Part shown: one piece after another, positions 1-12,297 of the stretch
Position numbering within the stretch: position 1 is the stretch's first letter
How the letters are laid out: each line of letters begins with the position of its first letter
Assembly (NCBI RefSeq): GCF_037126465.1
Contig: NC_088201.1
Location: 231,156,258 to 231,220,257 of the forward strand
From: Ornithodoros turicata
Taxonomy: Eukaryota > Arthropoda > Arachnida > Ixodida > Argasidae
Reading direction: 5' to 3'
DNA: 64,000 nt
Notes under the pieces: generated by a model
What the model saw: the letters and a program-made list of their open reading frames with translations, nothing else
Told to the model about the DNA's origin: nothing
Databases searched by the model: none
Position numbers and translations under genes: made by a program

Positions 1-526
1 GCTATTATGCTAGAATCTGTGCAGAAGAAAGCCCTTCGATTTATATATAATGCATATGGTCAGCACACACCTTCGACTTCACTCTATGCTAAATCTGGTT
101 TGCCAACCTTGGCTCAACGAAGGAAAATTCGGCGTCTCAAGTTTTTGCACGATATAGTTAGCGGTACTAATGGGCTCAAGTTCTGCGATTACTTAACTTA
201 CAATTCGAGCCGATCCACAAGACTGAAACATAGTAAATTAATCCGTGAGTTTCGTTGCAATAAAGATGTGTTTAAATTTTCTTTTTTTCCTCGCACTGTA
301 CGAGAATGGAACAAATTGCCCTCTTGTCTTACACAAATTTCATCACCAACCCGGTTTTTACAAGGTCTTGTAGACTAACTTTCTTTGACTTCAGATGTTT
401 AACACTTGACATTTCGCACTGTGTATAGCCGTATGTTGTATGCGTTGTATGTAGTGTACTCACCTCATCTGCCATGGCCATCAAGAGATGGCCGGCAGTA
501 TCTTTCAAATAAATAAATAAATTATG
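1..526 (+). mobile_element. LINE 3' end (non-LTR retrotransposon), copy 1
   Basis: The reading frame is open from the window edge to a stop at 376-378 and encodes the C-terminal tail of a non-LTR reverse transcriptase protein. The visible marks are AQRRKIRRLKFLHDIV and PRTVREWNKLP; the x-W-N-x-L-P block near the C-terminus is usual in CR1/Jockey-type LINEs. A ~130-bp 3' UTR follows and ends in an (AAATA)-type tail near 507-525. The element runs off the left edge, so the reverse transcriptase and endonuclease are not visible. A second copy lies inverted at 21452-22012; this copy keeps the frame where that one has lost a base. The clade is uncertain. Confidence 0.85.
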
Positions 527-2689
527 TCTTCGATATTGTCAGTACGTGCTAATGCATATATGCATCGCTACCGATAATCGAGCACGCGCAGGTGTCTACA
601 ATACTGTTGAACAATGTTAAGATGTTGCAAGACTGCATTTTTGGAGGACAGACAACGCTCGAGTAAAGAAATTTGTGCGAAACTGTGCTCCATTATGATG
701 TTACCAAAATTACACCTAAAAAGGCGTGCGCCATGCACTTTATTACACCTTTAAAGGTGTGTAAACATTTAGAGTGTAGATACACGTCAAAGAGTATGAA
801 AGCGATTTGGTTCACAATACGGCCAACGGGTACTGAAATGCTCCTTCAAAACAGTCGATATATTTAAAGCGTGCTTGAATTCTCACCTACACGGGTACCG
901 GTAAGTACAGGGACGCGTCCAGACGGTCACATAGGGGGGGTGGGGGTGGGGGGACCGCTTCGTTGTCCAAGCGCGCAGCGGGAGAGGTAGGGGAAATAGA
1001 AAATACCAATGGTAATAAATGGGAGGTGCGGAAATGGAATCCGTGGGATTTTCCCTGATCTTCACAACATAGACAACATAGGTAGACGGCGGCGCAGTTG
1101 GTGATACATTTAAAGGGGTTGAGACAGATCACCCCAGGTTAGGCCAGATAAACGTAAAAAGCGGTTCTTTGCACCGACGTGAACATGTATTAAAAATTTC
1201 ACAGCGAAGGGGGGTAATAGAATCGGAGAAAATGGGCTCTGACCTCACAGTGCGCTTCGCTGCCAATGAGGCAGCGCACGAGAAGTCACGTTTTTACGGC
1301 TGCCAATGGGAATGGACGCAGCCCTGACCTCTGTGACGTCTGCGCTTCGCTCGGGAGTGTGTTCGAGGGCTTGTATCTCGGTAAGTATGACGCGTAGAAC
1401 AATAATTCTTGTTTCTTCCGTACTGTGGCGAGCAGTACAATGCGTCCATGATATAATGAACAACACCCATGAAGGTGTCGCGGTCATCTCAGGCTGAGAG
1501 GACCTCTCAGGACCTCTCAGAAGCTAATGCCCAGATCTGACATCGGGACATCAATGTTCAATTTCGCCGTCTACTCTGCACCTGTCGTCGGAGTGGTATA
1601 ATCATACACTGCTATGATACGCCAGAGATAGATACAGACAAGTACGTGTCGCAAAACTCCACATATATTGAGTTCCTTCGATTGTACAGATACACTCAAC
1701 GCAGGCACACTGCTATCAGATTATCTAACAGTTATTTCAAATGTCTTGCGGAATTGTGAATATATAATATTTGTTGAAAGATCGCTGGCAAGAAACTACA
1801 CGAAACGGTAAATAGCAGCAATCGAAACTAGATTTAGCACTTACATGTCTACGAAAGCATACAGTCATCATCAACACATACTGTCGCTCTCCACAAAGCG
1901 TGAACCCATGGGACACATATTCGCAATGTCCGTACAGCGGCGATGAAAAATATTCTTGAGGAACTCTGCTTCTCGATGATCAAGTTCGTCTGTTTTACGT
2001 ATACTTGGGGACTTGCGATGCACCGTCTAGTTTCCCTTGCTTGCGTAAGACGCCAACTAACTGGCGAGATTGGATTCTCACCACCTTGAGTTCTCACCAC
2101 CTGTCGCTTCGTACGAGATTCATCTGTAAGAATACAATTTCAAAATGTCAGTGTAAGTCAGTGTGTAGGCATCGAAATATATAACATACCGTTTGACACA
2201 AAGCGCCGTCGGAAACCTAACGTGGTTGGTAATCTTCCTATCGGCGCTCATAATGCGTGTCTCCGAACAGTGGTAAAAGTGTAAAGTGAACAGGAATGCC
2301 TGTCACTCACTAAAACATATTTGGCACATCGTCTACATACCTCAAAAACAGTTAGAATCCGGAAGGCAAAACGCTGATTACTTGAGATCCGCCGCCGACG
2401 TCCTCACACTTCAACGTTTCAAAACAGACTGATTGAACCGCTGGCGACTGGCCGAAACGCTTCCACTTACGTGCAGTGCAATAATCCACGGATTGCAAGA
2501 ACAATAGCTTCAAGGGGGAACGGCAATACAAGGTTAGCACGGCACGTGTTCCTTGGAGGAATAATGCACAAACATGCGAAATCTTGCGAACTATATTCCA
2601 AAGGGGACGAGGTAGCACGTCCCGCGGCGCGGAAACACATGTAGCAACTTGCTTTGGAAGGTGTTGCACGATGCACTGTCACAAAGCTG
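527..2689. other. No gene recognised
   Basis: Anonymous sequence. Small open frames occur on both strands but show no domain and overlap one another. A G-run (933-952) and short GAGAGGTCCT-type motifs (around 1495-1525) are the only notable compositional features. Confidence 0.6.
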
Positions 2690-2862
2690 TCTGAGAGGTC
2701 CCCCCAAACCCCTCAGGGCTACATGAATGATTCTACAACGTCTTCCAGATTCTTTCTAAAAGGTCCTCTCAGACCCCGCTGTGCTGCCTGAAAGGTCCTA
2801 CCAGACCTTTCAAGATTTCTTGAAAGGTCCTCTCAGACCTCTCGGAAAATTTTGAGAGGTAC
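2690..2862. repeat. Degenerate short repeat of an AGGTCCTCTCAGACC motif
   Basis: The motif (C/A)GAGAGGTCCTYTCAGACC recurs several times in both orientations at irregular spacing, for example near 2690, 2760, 2790 and 2825. A further pair lies at 1497-1520. It looks like a decayed, self-complementary simple repeat, not a gene part. Confidence 0.5.
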
Positions 2863-2894
2863 GTCTCTTAGACACATTTTCGATAGGGTGGTCC

Positions 2895-3506
2895 TTATTT
2901 TCGATGAACAATTGTGAAGGGGCCCACTATTATTTCGAGGTATGGGCGAAACGAATCATCCAATCCTATAGGCAGGGATTCGGGATTCGCGCATCGGAAT
3001 CCCAGAATCCGGGTTATGAGTCCCGGTTGTAAGCTGCGAATCAGCGCGACGTTTGCCTGAAGATCTTGCGGTCTGAGAGGGGGTTCGAGAAGAGAGGCCC
3101 GCTGTTCGAGGCGACTTGCGTTGAGTGCTCCGACCCGATGGCAGTCCGGGCAAATTTGTACTACGTCGGGGACGGGGCCCATGCGCTCGATGTCCTCTGG
3201 GTAGTGCTGGAAGGGGGGCTCTTCGAGGTAGAGGTCCTCCAGGACGTGTCGCCTGAAGGGGTCTGGATGAGCAGGGGTCTGCAGGACTGAAGGGGTCTGG
3301 AGTACTGGGATTGTGGTGTAGTGCTCACAGCAGCGGCGACGGAGTCGGAACGGAGAGGCCGCGTTTGATCGCTGCACCGCCGACTGGAACAATAGCACAC
3401 ATTGATGTTCCCTGCGGGAGCGGTCCCAGTCGCCACGTGGTGAAGAGGGGCTGAGGGACCCAGGGCAGTGTGGGTGAGCCGACGGGACAGACGGGATCCG
3501 GGGCAT
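2895..3506 (-). CDS. Hypothetical open reading frame, 203 codons, status uncertain
   Basis: I do not recognise this protein. The frame lies in locally GC-richer DNA and has a proline-rich N-terminal half, an acidic patch (VLEDLYLEEPPFQHYPEDIERM, about residues 89-110, quoted here only in outline) and a CPDC pair near residue 119 that could bind metal but lacks a partner pair. No splice sites or neighbouring exons are obvious. Other frames on both strands are also open here, which suggests base composition is partly responsible. It could be a decayed transposon protein, an exon, or chance. Confidence 0.25.
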   Translation of the reverse strand: MPRIPSVPSAHPHCPGSLSPSSPRGDWDRSRREHQCVLLFQSAVQRSNAASPFRLRRRCCEHYTTIPVLQTPSVLQTPAHPDPFRRHVLEDLYLEEPPFQHYPEDIERMGPVPDVVQICPDCHRVGALNASRLEQRASLLEPPLRPQDLQANVALIRSLQPGLITRILGFRCANPESLPIGLDDSFRPYLEIIVGPFTIVHRK

Positions 3507-3851
3507 TTTCTGGGAGCCCGGGACCTCGGGTGAGGCATACGAAAAGAAAAGTGGAAAATGTCACCTCTGTCGTCTACATGGGCGAAGGTAACCGCACCCT
3601 CAACAGTAGTCTTGTAATGAAATTGGTGAGCGGGCCGGAGGCTTAACCGCTTTGCACGTTCAACTTAACGGCGGGAGACAGTTGAACGAGCCGATCAGGC
3701 TAACGAAACGAGCAACTTTCTCGATGCTTTGCTGTGGTCACAGTCTGTGCTCCTCGTGAAGCTTCTTCTTGTGTCTATTGTGCACGTTACGATCGCTACG
3801 AACGCTCGCGTGTGATGTCACTTGTGATGTGACCGCCCTGAGCGAGGAGGA

Positions 3852-4103
3852 GTGGTGGTGGTGGTGGTGAAAGGGCTTGCCGTTGCCGGTCTCACGTAGG
3901 TGGGCAACGTCACGACTGACGCCCTGGGGGAATGTGCGTCCTGGGCCGACTTCTAAGGGAACTGTGCCGGCATATGTCTGAAGCGTCTGAGGAAAACCCA
4001 GGAAAAACCCCAGACAGCACAGCCGGCACCGGGATTCAAACCCGGGTACCTCCAAGTCTCGACGTGACATGGCCAGCACGCTAACCACTGAGCCACGGGA
4101 GCC
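3852..4103 (-). mobile_element. tRNA-derived SINE, family A, full length
   Basis: Read on the minus strand, the head has an A box (TGGCTCAGTGGTTAGCG) and a B box (GGGTTTGAATCCCGG), the internal RNA polymerase III promoter of tRNA-derived SINEs. A body of about 170 bp follows, and the element ends in a (CCA)n tail, which appears on the plus strand as the TGG run at 3853-3869. This is one of two copies here with the whole tRNA head (the other is at 32181). It is the reference for family A in this window. Confidence 0.85.
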
Positions 4104-4286
4104 ACGGCTGCCAGCGAGGCTGCATTTTCTCCGACCAATAGGACTGTTTTATTTCTCCCGATAGCTCGCATTCTTGTGCTCTCATACATGCTCGTCCCGT
4201 CCCAATGTTCGTTACCATGCTCGTTCATCATCATCTTCTTTGTCTTCCCGTCTCAATATATGGCTCGCTAGTCGTGTAAAAATGAG

Positions 4287-4406
4287 GATGAAAGAAGGAG
4301 GTAATTGAAAAGTTTAGCGAGCCGCAGGACTCGAACCCACATCGAATGACGCGCCCTTGGGAGTCGCACAGCTGGCTAACCTTTTCAATGGCTTCCTTCT
4401 TTCATC
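4287..4406 (-). mobile_element. Hairpin-flanked tRNA-like element, variant type
   Basis: A tRNA-like segment with a good B box (GGGTTCGAGTCCTGC, minus strand) sits between outer inverted repeats of the form GATGAAAGAAGGA...TCCTTCTTTCATC. The outer arms match those around the Thr-type tRNA-like elements near 20.7, 36.3 and 36.6 kb. The tRNA-like core differs and seems to lack a normal D arm, so it is unlikely to make a functional tRNA. Confidence 0.6.
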
Positions 4407-6090
4407 ACAGATTTATTTTCCCTTCTAAGTTGAACAAGAGTAACACAATTAGAAGAAAAAATATATGAGTGCACTCATGCGCAAAGTATTCTGCGTAATT
4501 TTCGCCCACTTTGTTTCTCTTACAGACATGGCTCCTTCGTTGTTGGGTGATCGGCCCGCTAGGGCGCTCTACCCGAAAAAGAAGATGAAGATGTGGTAAT
4601 GTTCGAATGCCGACGGCACCTGGATCTACCAGCGGTTTTTGCGATTTACGGTGAAATATAAACATTGCACGGCATCCGCCGCACAAAACTTCTCGCATGG
4701 TGATCGCATTCTTCGGTGTCCCCATCCCACGTGGATTTGCAAGTACCGTCATTAAGTCGCACATTACGCGGTACGCATTCAATGTGGCTATGTAACCATT
4801 CCAGCCGTCCCATAGCACTTCTTCTGACCGCAACAGTAGAGTGTCTTTTTTTTTTTCTTTTACATAACAACAACAAAAGTACAAGTACAACAACTAGAAG
4901 CAACTACAAAAGTACATACAAAGTATATACATACATACAGTACAAAAGTACATAGGAACCATCGATTTATGAACCGCGTGCGTTCCTCGGAAAATTGTTC
5001 ATAGAACGATGGATTCATAAATCAGGGTTCGCAGTGGGTGGGGGACAGCATGGTAACATTTTGCAACATTTATATACTTTCCGGTTAGTGGTATTCATTA
5101 TTTGTTTCTGAGAATAGTTTGAAATAGTTTGTAGTCTAACGCTGCCTTCGTCGCTCCTATCCTTGTCGCACTCTAATCGTATTCTACAGATGGTTCCACA
5201 CTGATCGAAATGAATGTGACGCTCCTGCTTCCACCTGCCGATCTCTTCATGCGCTTCGATCGTCGTAACGCATATGGGGCGACGTTCGGCCTGAAATGTC
5301 AGCCGCCGGGATGCCGCAGAGACAGAGTTCATGTCCTTATCTTTCGGACTCCAGAGTAGGACAAGAGGTGGTGCAAGTTTTCACCGTCCGCACTACTCGT
5401 GTGTTATTGACCTGGACGACTCCCAAGCAGGACAATATCTTGGCACGGTATTGGACCAACATTTGACCAAGATTGGTCCAGTATTGCCAATTTTCGTACA
5501 AGACAGTTACGTCATAGCCACGTGAGACACAGAAAACGACGGAATAATAACATAATTCCAGACACTGTGTGTGCCAACATGCACATATTAATGCTCTTTC
5601 AGGTCTTGCTTCGTGGCGGTACATGGACGATTAAGCCTCGGTTTATGAGGCTCGATTTCCGAACGGTGAACGCATTTTTTATGCACGAACCAAGAATGTT
5701 CGGGGGCGTTTTATTCCAAGAAAAATACTACGCACAGAGAATTTTCTTTTGTCTTAGTTGTCAGGTCAAGTTACATCCTTTCGTAATTCGCCAGAAACAG
5801 AAAATCTTTTGAAGGACTTTCTCGGCTCCTTTAAAGCAGGACTGAGGTGCCCCCAAATTTTAGCTCTTTTTTTTTTTCTGCAGGTAGTTCTCCAACGAAT
5901 AAATTGAGTTCCTGGGAAAGAACAATGAGGTATGTGACCTACAGAGCGAGCGCGAGGACTGCAAGGTAAATATAAATGGTAGCGAAGCTTGCATTGGCCG
6001 CCACGTCTTCAAGGGCGGCCATGAAGAACATCGTCAGCGCCATCCATCCGTTGCGAGGCAAACTACAAATTCCGTCATAAAAGAGAAACG
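4407..6090. other. No gene recognised
   Basis: Anonymous DNA with a T-run (4848-4859) and an ACATAC-rich stretch (about 4910-4950). None of the open frames shows a domain. Confidence 0.55.
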
Positions 6091-6096
6091 AGCGCT

Positions 6097-6178
6097 ACTT
6101 TTCAGCTACTTGACTAAGAAACAGGTGCTACTAGTGAAGCAGCACCTGTTTCTTACTCAAGTAGCAGAAAAGTACTAC
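6097..6178. repeat. Inverted repeat hairpin, ~33-bp arms
   Basis: The left arm reads CTTTTCAGCTACTTGACTAA and continues to AGGTGCT; the right arm is its near-perfect complement (AGCACCTGTTTCTTACTCAA onwards). The spacer is about 15 bp. A TATACAGGGTGTTT-type terminus in reverse (ACACCCTGTATA, 6233-6244) lies just downstream, so this may be the core of a decayed fold-back element. Confidence 0.6.
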
Positions 6179-6735
6179 TTGGTTTTCTTTTACCGCTCGC
6201 TTTAAATATAATTTCCGGACACGTTAGGGCAAACACCCTGTATATATAACCACTAGATGTGAAATTAAAAATCAAAATTCATCAATATTTTTAATTCAAG
6301 CGTTTTCGGCAAATCAGTGATGACATAAAGCGAGGCAGTCTCTGTTAAAAGTGAGCCAACTTTTCAGAAATTCTGCAACTGATTTACTTGGGCTCAGTCG
6401 AACACGTACACATGTGATGGAAGTGCAATAACCTCGTACGTCAAATGGTCTTGTGTTGTGATGAAATTTGCCAAAATTTGAAATGACTGCATGGTCGAGC
6501 TCATTGCAGTTTGACTCGCCATGGCACTACCTATCTGGACCGCAGCCGGCAGAGCAACATTTACCGCAGTCAGCTATCACACGAATCTGGCGCAAGTTTT
6601 AGCCGAATCATTAGGCTCTTGAACAGAATAGGTAGTGTAGTACCTGCACTTCTTCCACAGTTTTACCTCGCTTTCGGCATTGTAAAATAATAATTCACAA
6701 TGAAAAAATGGCCAGGAAGCAAGCGAGCTGGTGAA

Positions 6736-7005
6736 GATGATGCATAATGTAAAAAACCCCGAGACTAGGGAACACGAAGGGACAGACACAAACACGAAGT
6801 CTCAAACACAGCTGAAAATTTTACTGCACAAAACAGAAATATATACAAACAGAAGGGTGTTCTGGAACACACTGGTGTTCCTTTCCCTTCTGTTTGTATA
6901 TATTTCTGTTTTGTGAAGTAAAATTTTCAGCTGTGTTTGAGACTTCGGGTTTGTGTCTGTCCCTTCGTGTTCCCTAGTCTCGGGGTTTTTTACATTATGC
7001 ATAAT
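6736..7005. mobile_element. Palindromic fold-back element, ~125-bp arms
   Basis: Two long arms are near-perfect reverse complements around a centre close to 6870: the left arm runs from ATGCATAATGTAAAAAACCC and the right arm ends GGGTTTTTTACATTATGCAT. Part of each arm (GGGACAGACACAAAC) resembles the outer arms of the tRNA-bearing palindrome at 36537-36885, so the two may belong to one superfamily. No transposase is encoded. Confidence 0.75.
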
Positions 7006-7143
7006 AATTCACGTCGCGTGGTCCGCTCAAGAAGGATTGCTTCACAATGTGCTGATCTCGGTACCGCTCGAAAACCTCAAATTAATTAGTGTAGTTAAGT
7101 AAATCTAATTAATATATGTAATGTAAGTGGCCCATCTGGTATA

Positions 7144-8031
7144 CAGGGTGGTCCACCAACCATGATAGAAATTCATGGTAAAAAATTTAGGCCCTGCAGA
7201 GACATGCGGTCAAGGAATTTTTTTCTGTCAATAACTTTTCTCACATATTGGTAACATTTTTATTTTATTTCAATTGACGGAAAGTTAATTTCTTGAATTG
7301 AACTCCAAAATTTCGCAAGTCAACCTAACGTTTTCTTTGCGGAAATGGGTTCCTCGTGGTCATTTTACTCAGTATAAGACATAATGCCACTCGTAATGCA
7401 ACGGCAATTGCCGAAATAAATTCGCCGAAAATCCGTGGAAATGAGCCCTTGGCTTCGCCTCTTTTTTGACGGCTCGAAGTTTGAGCGCAAAGCTGCGAAG
7501 AAAAGAGGTTACATTGACACGTCACACGAGGGGGGAAAGGGTTCAAGCCTTACCCACGGAACAAACACTCGCGGTGAGTGCGGGAATCAGAGCTATCTTA
7601 TCAAAAAATGAGGTCACCCGACGGCTTGTAACCCTTTCCCCCCTCGTGTGGCGTGTCAACGTAACCTCCTTTCTTCGTAGCTTTGCGCTCAAAATCTACG
7701 AGCCGTCAAAAAAAGAGGCGGAGCCAAGGGCTCATTTCCACGGATTTTCTGCGAATTTATTTCGGCAATTGCTATCGCATTACGAGTGGGATTATGTGCT
7801 ATACTGAGTAAAATGACCACGGGGAACCCATTTCCGCAGAGAAAACGTTAGGTTGACTTGGAAAATTTCGGAGTTCAATTCAAGAAATTAACTTTCCATC
7901 AATTGGAATACAATAAAAATGTTACCAATATGTGGCAAAAGTTATTGGCAGAAAAAATTCCTTGACCGCATGTCTCTCCGAGGCCTACATTTTTTACTAT
8001 GAATTTCTATCATGGTTGGTGGACCACCCTG
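7144..8031. mobile_element. Long fold-back element, CAGGGTGG termini, TA target site
   Basis: Arms of about 400 bp (7144-7546 and 7624-8031) are reverse complements with a ~77-bp spacer. The ends are CAGGGTGGTCCACC, and TA lies immediately outside both, as expected for a Tc1/mariner-like target duplication. The flanking palindrome extends further (ATCTGGTA on the left, TACCAGAT on the right). A segment of the arms (AATTGAACTCCAAAATTTCG) is shared with the fold-back element at 56225-58476. The open frames inside are products of the palindrome, not transposase. Confidence 0.8.
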
Positions 8032-8033
8032 TA

Positions 8034-9855
8034 TACCAGATATACCAGTATACCTGGGACGCGTGCGAAGAAAACACTTATCTCGCGTGCAAACTGCGAG
8101 CTAACGGCACGGGGCCCACCAAACCAAAGATGGTGCCGGACTGGAGTGATTCAGCCATGCAGCCGTCCGATAGGCTCGGGTTTCGTATCTCTATAAAATA
8201 ATTGTTAAAAATATTTATATTTTCAGTTCTGATAAAGTTACTTGTAGTACTTTTGAGTTTATAATTAACCGTTTGAAAACTGTTTTTGTTTTATTATCGC
8301 AGTTCACGTATTGCAGATATGGACACCATTGCAGCGAATTGCAGTGCATTATCATGCACAACAAGATCGTTCCTTTCGCTGTCTCCTTGCTGTAAGCAGT
8401 GCACATAGGCATTGCCTTTCAATTTTTGACTGTGCAATGACGCCCTTGTTAATCGCAGTTCAATCCATTCTGACAGTAAGTAACTGACCCGCAAGTGTTG
8501 TTCCGTGGACGGTGCATTTAGCTACAGGAATCCAATTGTTTTATTGCTAAAAATTATGACAAAGAAAGGAAAAAAAAACAGACGCTTATAAAAAAACGAA
8601 GTTGTCAGTTTTTATCTTCTTTCAGTGTTTATGGAAATTTTCCTCGGTAGGAAATGTAGTTTTCATATGCGTATGTTTAATCATGGGATCACAAAGAAAT
8701 TGCGTAATCGACACATATGGCGTCAGACTATATATACGCGACGGAACGCAAGACCATAACACATCTGCATTTCAATTGGACGTCAATTGAGAATCTTTTG
8801 ATATCCCTCATTGGAAATACAATAAGGACAACCATAAGAAATTCTGTTGACTTTCTATGGGGGAACCTCATTAGGAGCTGATTTCCTCCTGAGCTTCTAT
8901 GGACTCAATAAAAACGCATTTGGTTCTCTACAGGTACTCAATCGGCGTTTTTGTAACCCCATAGCTTTAAACAAACACTTCGGGACAACTATTTTGCGAT
9001 GGCGGCTAATACATTTGTTTTAGTGCTTTTCCCCAAGCAATGAATCCGTATGAATTTTTATAACAAAATCGGCGAGGGTCGAGCGTCACCTCTGGGACGT
9101 TTTGGGATGGAGTGACCCTTTTGTGCCGAGTACTGACACCACCACCATGGTCATTCATGTATGATGCGACAGTGTCGTGTCAGCTCATGGCTTGCCTGTT
9201 TCAAAGATGTGGAGCCCTACCCACTCTTTATTATATATTAGTTTAATTTTTATGTTTTTATCAACCCTCACTTCTACATCCTACAACGTGTCTTATATAT
9301 TCTGGATGTTTATAACCTGATGTTAGACCTCAAGATGTGCAGCCTTCTGCACGAAAGACATGTGTCATTAAAATTTACATGATCTCAACCGTCTTCTTTC
9401 TGCTGAATCCCCATCGCCAGATACGCCAGACAACTGCACATTGTTCTTCAACGTACTGCGATGCTAATAGTATACTCATATTCATAATTCTGTTTGCAAA
9501 ACAAATATGTACTCACGTTTTATTGTATACGTACCACACGCAAGAGAAAACAAAAAAAAAACTTTGTTCTTTAGGATGATGCTTCATCGCCAGGGGCGAT
9601 ACTCAACCCCTTTGTTGATGGTGAAAAAAGAAAAAGAGACATACACATGGCATATCAAAGAAGAAGTCACGAGCAGTCACACCCACACGAGAACTATTAA
9701 TGTAGTCACACACAATGTTAAAACTCTTGGCTATTGTCTCGTGAATAGGTAATTGCTCCCAAAAGCGTACCCCGAAGTGCTCGATTATCCATGTGGGATA
9801 AACACAGGCGACTTAGCGGTAGATGCGAGAGAAATGCGTTTTTTTTTTTTTGCCT
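8034..9855. other. No gene recognised
   Basis: AT-leaning anonymous DNA. No domain-bearing frame, tRNA or clear repeat was seen. A-runs and T-runs are present (for example 9548-9558 and 9840-9851). Confidence 0.5.
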
Positions 9856-9861
9856 TTTTTG

Positions 9862-10045
9862 GTCCATATGTGACTTCCGGGTATCCACGTCTGGGCCAAA
9901 CCCGACTTCCGGTTGTCAACGTCCCGTATATACTTGTCGTCCAGTACCCACTTCCGGTAAATTCGATTCCCGGTTCTCCACTTTTGGTCTAACCTGACTT
10001 TCGGTTGTCCACCTCCAGTCAATATTTGGCTTCCCGTTCGACACT
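9862..10045. repeat. Degenerate tandem repeat, ~25-45 bp unit
   Basis: Variants of ACTTCCGG(T/G)TNTCCAC and CACTTTTGGTC recur about six times. The units are diverged, so the period is only approximate. Confidence 0.55.
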
Positions 10046-10600
10046 TTCAATTTCTATATGTAGGTTCACTTAATTAACTTCTAATTAGCCTCAATTGCTT
10101 TCAATTACCCTTTAGTTACCAATGATAGTCAATCAATCAATCATTTTATTTTTCATCATGTGATGAAAGATATATAAGATATAAAACTGCAGGTTACCTG
10201 AGGTAATATTGAATTTAATTTTTAATTTCTTTAATTCCCTAATTTAATTCCCTATAATTATGTTTACTTGCCTTAATAACTCTCAATTTCCTCTAGTTGA
10301 CTTTAATTACCTTCATTTACCGCCGGTAACTTGTGCTTGCCTTCTATAATTATGTAATGTAATCTATGTATGTGATCTAGTTGTATGTATGTATGTATCT
10401 ATGTATCTATGATGTATGTAATCTTATGTAATGTATGTAATCTATAATTTCATTTAATCTTTCTCTTAGTTACATATGTCTTACATTGATTATCTCTCAT
10501 ACGCTTTTATTACTCTTACCTCTTACTCTTAATTACCTTCAACTACTTCAATTTCAAATCATTTACCTCAATTTACATTTACCCTCTAATATCGCCTTTA
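10046..10600. repeat. AT-rich low-complexity tract
   Basis: Imperfect repetition of CAATTACCTTTAATTA-like words is followed by TATGTATGTATC microsatellite (10383-10440) and more TTACCTCAATT-type words. An AATC repeat (10130-10143) beside an AT-rich block could be an old LINE tail, but no LINE coding remnant was found. Confidence 0.6.
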
Positions 10601-12290
10601 CATGTCCACTTATACCTCTGCCTCGATGAGGTTTCACCATCTCATACAAAGACACTGACACGTACATATATACAGCATTTTACGTTTTGACACTCCTAAT
10701 GCTTACGTATTAATATTTTTCGCCATAGAGATTACGATATTTCGCTCGGTTCGCTGTCGTGTCTATATGGTATGCAATATTAGAGAGACTTAACACCTCT
10801 TAATACTTTCCGGTTCCTTAATAATAATAATCATGCAAAAGATGGGAGAAGTCTAGCAATCGCAAGTGAATAAGATAAGTATTTAAAGTATTTAAAATAC
10901 TTATCTTAATAACAATTACTACACCTGCCTGATGTCAGTGTCAGAAACGACATCAATTGTCTTCACTGCAACCTTAGTGTATTTTATTGTCCATTTTGAT
11001 CAATCCGGGGATTTAAATCTCTACCCTCTCCGGATAACCTTGGACAACGATATAGCTAAAAGCTGGCAGTAAGAGCAAGCGTATTTTCGTTACTTTCATA
11101 TTGTAGCTCATCCCGTTACATTTTTGAATTTGTAACGACGCTAGGATTGCGTTACATTAGAGTGAACTACCGGTACTACGTTACTTACTTTCAGTAGCGT
11201 GCACAACAGTGGAAAAAAATTCATCTGCAAAGTCTGTGCGCAATAACTTCGTATAAATGAATACCATTCTCGAGTGAGAAGGGACAAGAAGACCGACTGA
11301 TGTAAAGGAATGAGAGAGAGAGAGAGAGGTTTGATAAGAGGCTCAGATTGTATCTGGACGTATTCATAAATCTGTAAAACTGATTTATGTTCCAGTACAA
11401 AACATGGGAGACACCTGCACAGTGTCGCCACCTCTCGCCCTTCCTTCGAGCTTTTGCATCTAATGCTTTGAAAAACCATTCAGAGATGGCGCCACAAGTC
11501 CGGATGTGTGGTTCTAAGCAAGGTTATGTTCTCTATCATCAACCCGTGGCATTTTAGTATTGGCATCGTGGAAGAAACAATTTAGACTTTATTTCGATTT
11601 GTTTCAGTTCATTGGAGATACATGGAAATGAGGGATCCAGGTGTAAAAGTCCTCAGCCTGAAACTTTATAACGTTCTGTTGCAGGTGGCCGGTTTCCAAA
11701 CAACGAATATTCATATAGACTCACAAATCACGATACGAGCTGTCGGAAATGCGGTGCGCAGATTAATGTGTTGCGAACATTTTCCGTGGGTCAGGTTATT
11801 TGGTTTACATTCTGTGTAGCATATGATGAAGCAATAACCACAAAAAATAATTGAAAAACTCAAGAAGTATCTGTTGAAGCAATTCTTAGGGAAGAACCAA
11901 AGTAGTTTGAGCTGGTTTCTACTGTAAACATCTGCTGACTTCTAAAAGATGATGATGATGAAAGAAGATTCACTATAGCTACACGCAGAATAACATGATC
12001 ATATACCGCTTCTGAGACTATCCCATTTTTGTCCCAAGATGTTGTCCCTAGGATCATCTCTGGAGTCTCATTCTAATACGTTTATAACAAATGGAGGATC
12101 CTGTGGGGAAATTCCCAGTGTGTCATTTCTGTCCCACAGTGACATCTTCAGGATGAATGAGGGATGTCAGCGTGTTCTTGGGGAGGAAAGACGGGACGAT
12201 AAATAGCGCAGATGCAGTTGCGTAGTTTGTGCCAGTTGACCGAATACTGAGGTTTTGGGAGTCTTGTCGTCTTCATATCGCAAAGGATTT
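10601..12290. other. No gene recognised
   Basis: Anonymous DNA. It includes a short perfect hairpin (AAGATAAGTATTTAAA / TTTAAAATACTTATCTT, about 10873-10908) and a short GA repeat (11310-11328). The open frames are short and featureless. Confidence 0.5.
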
Positions 12291-12297
12291 ATGCAGA

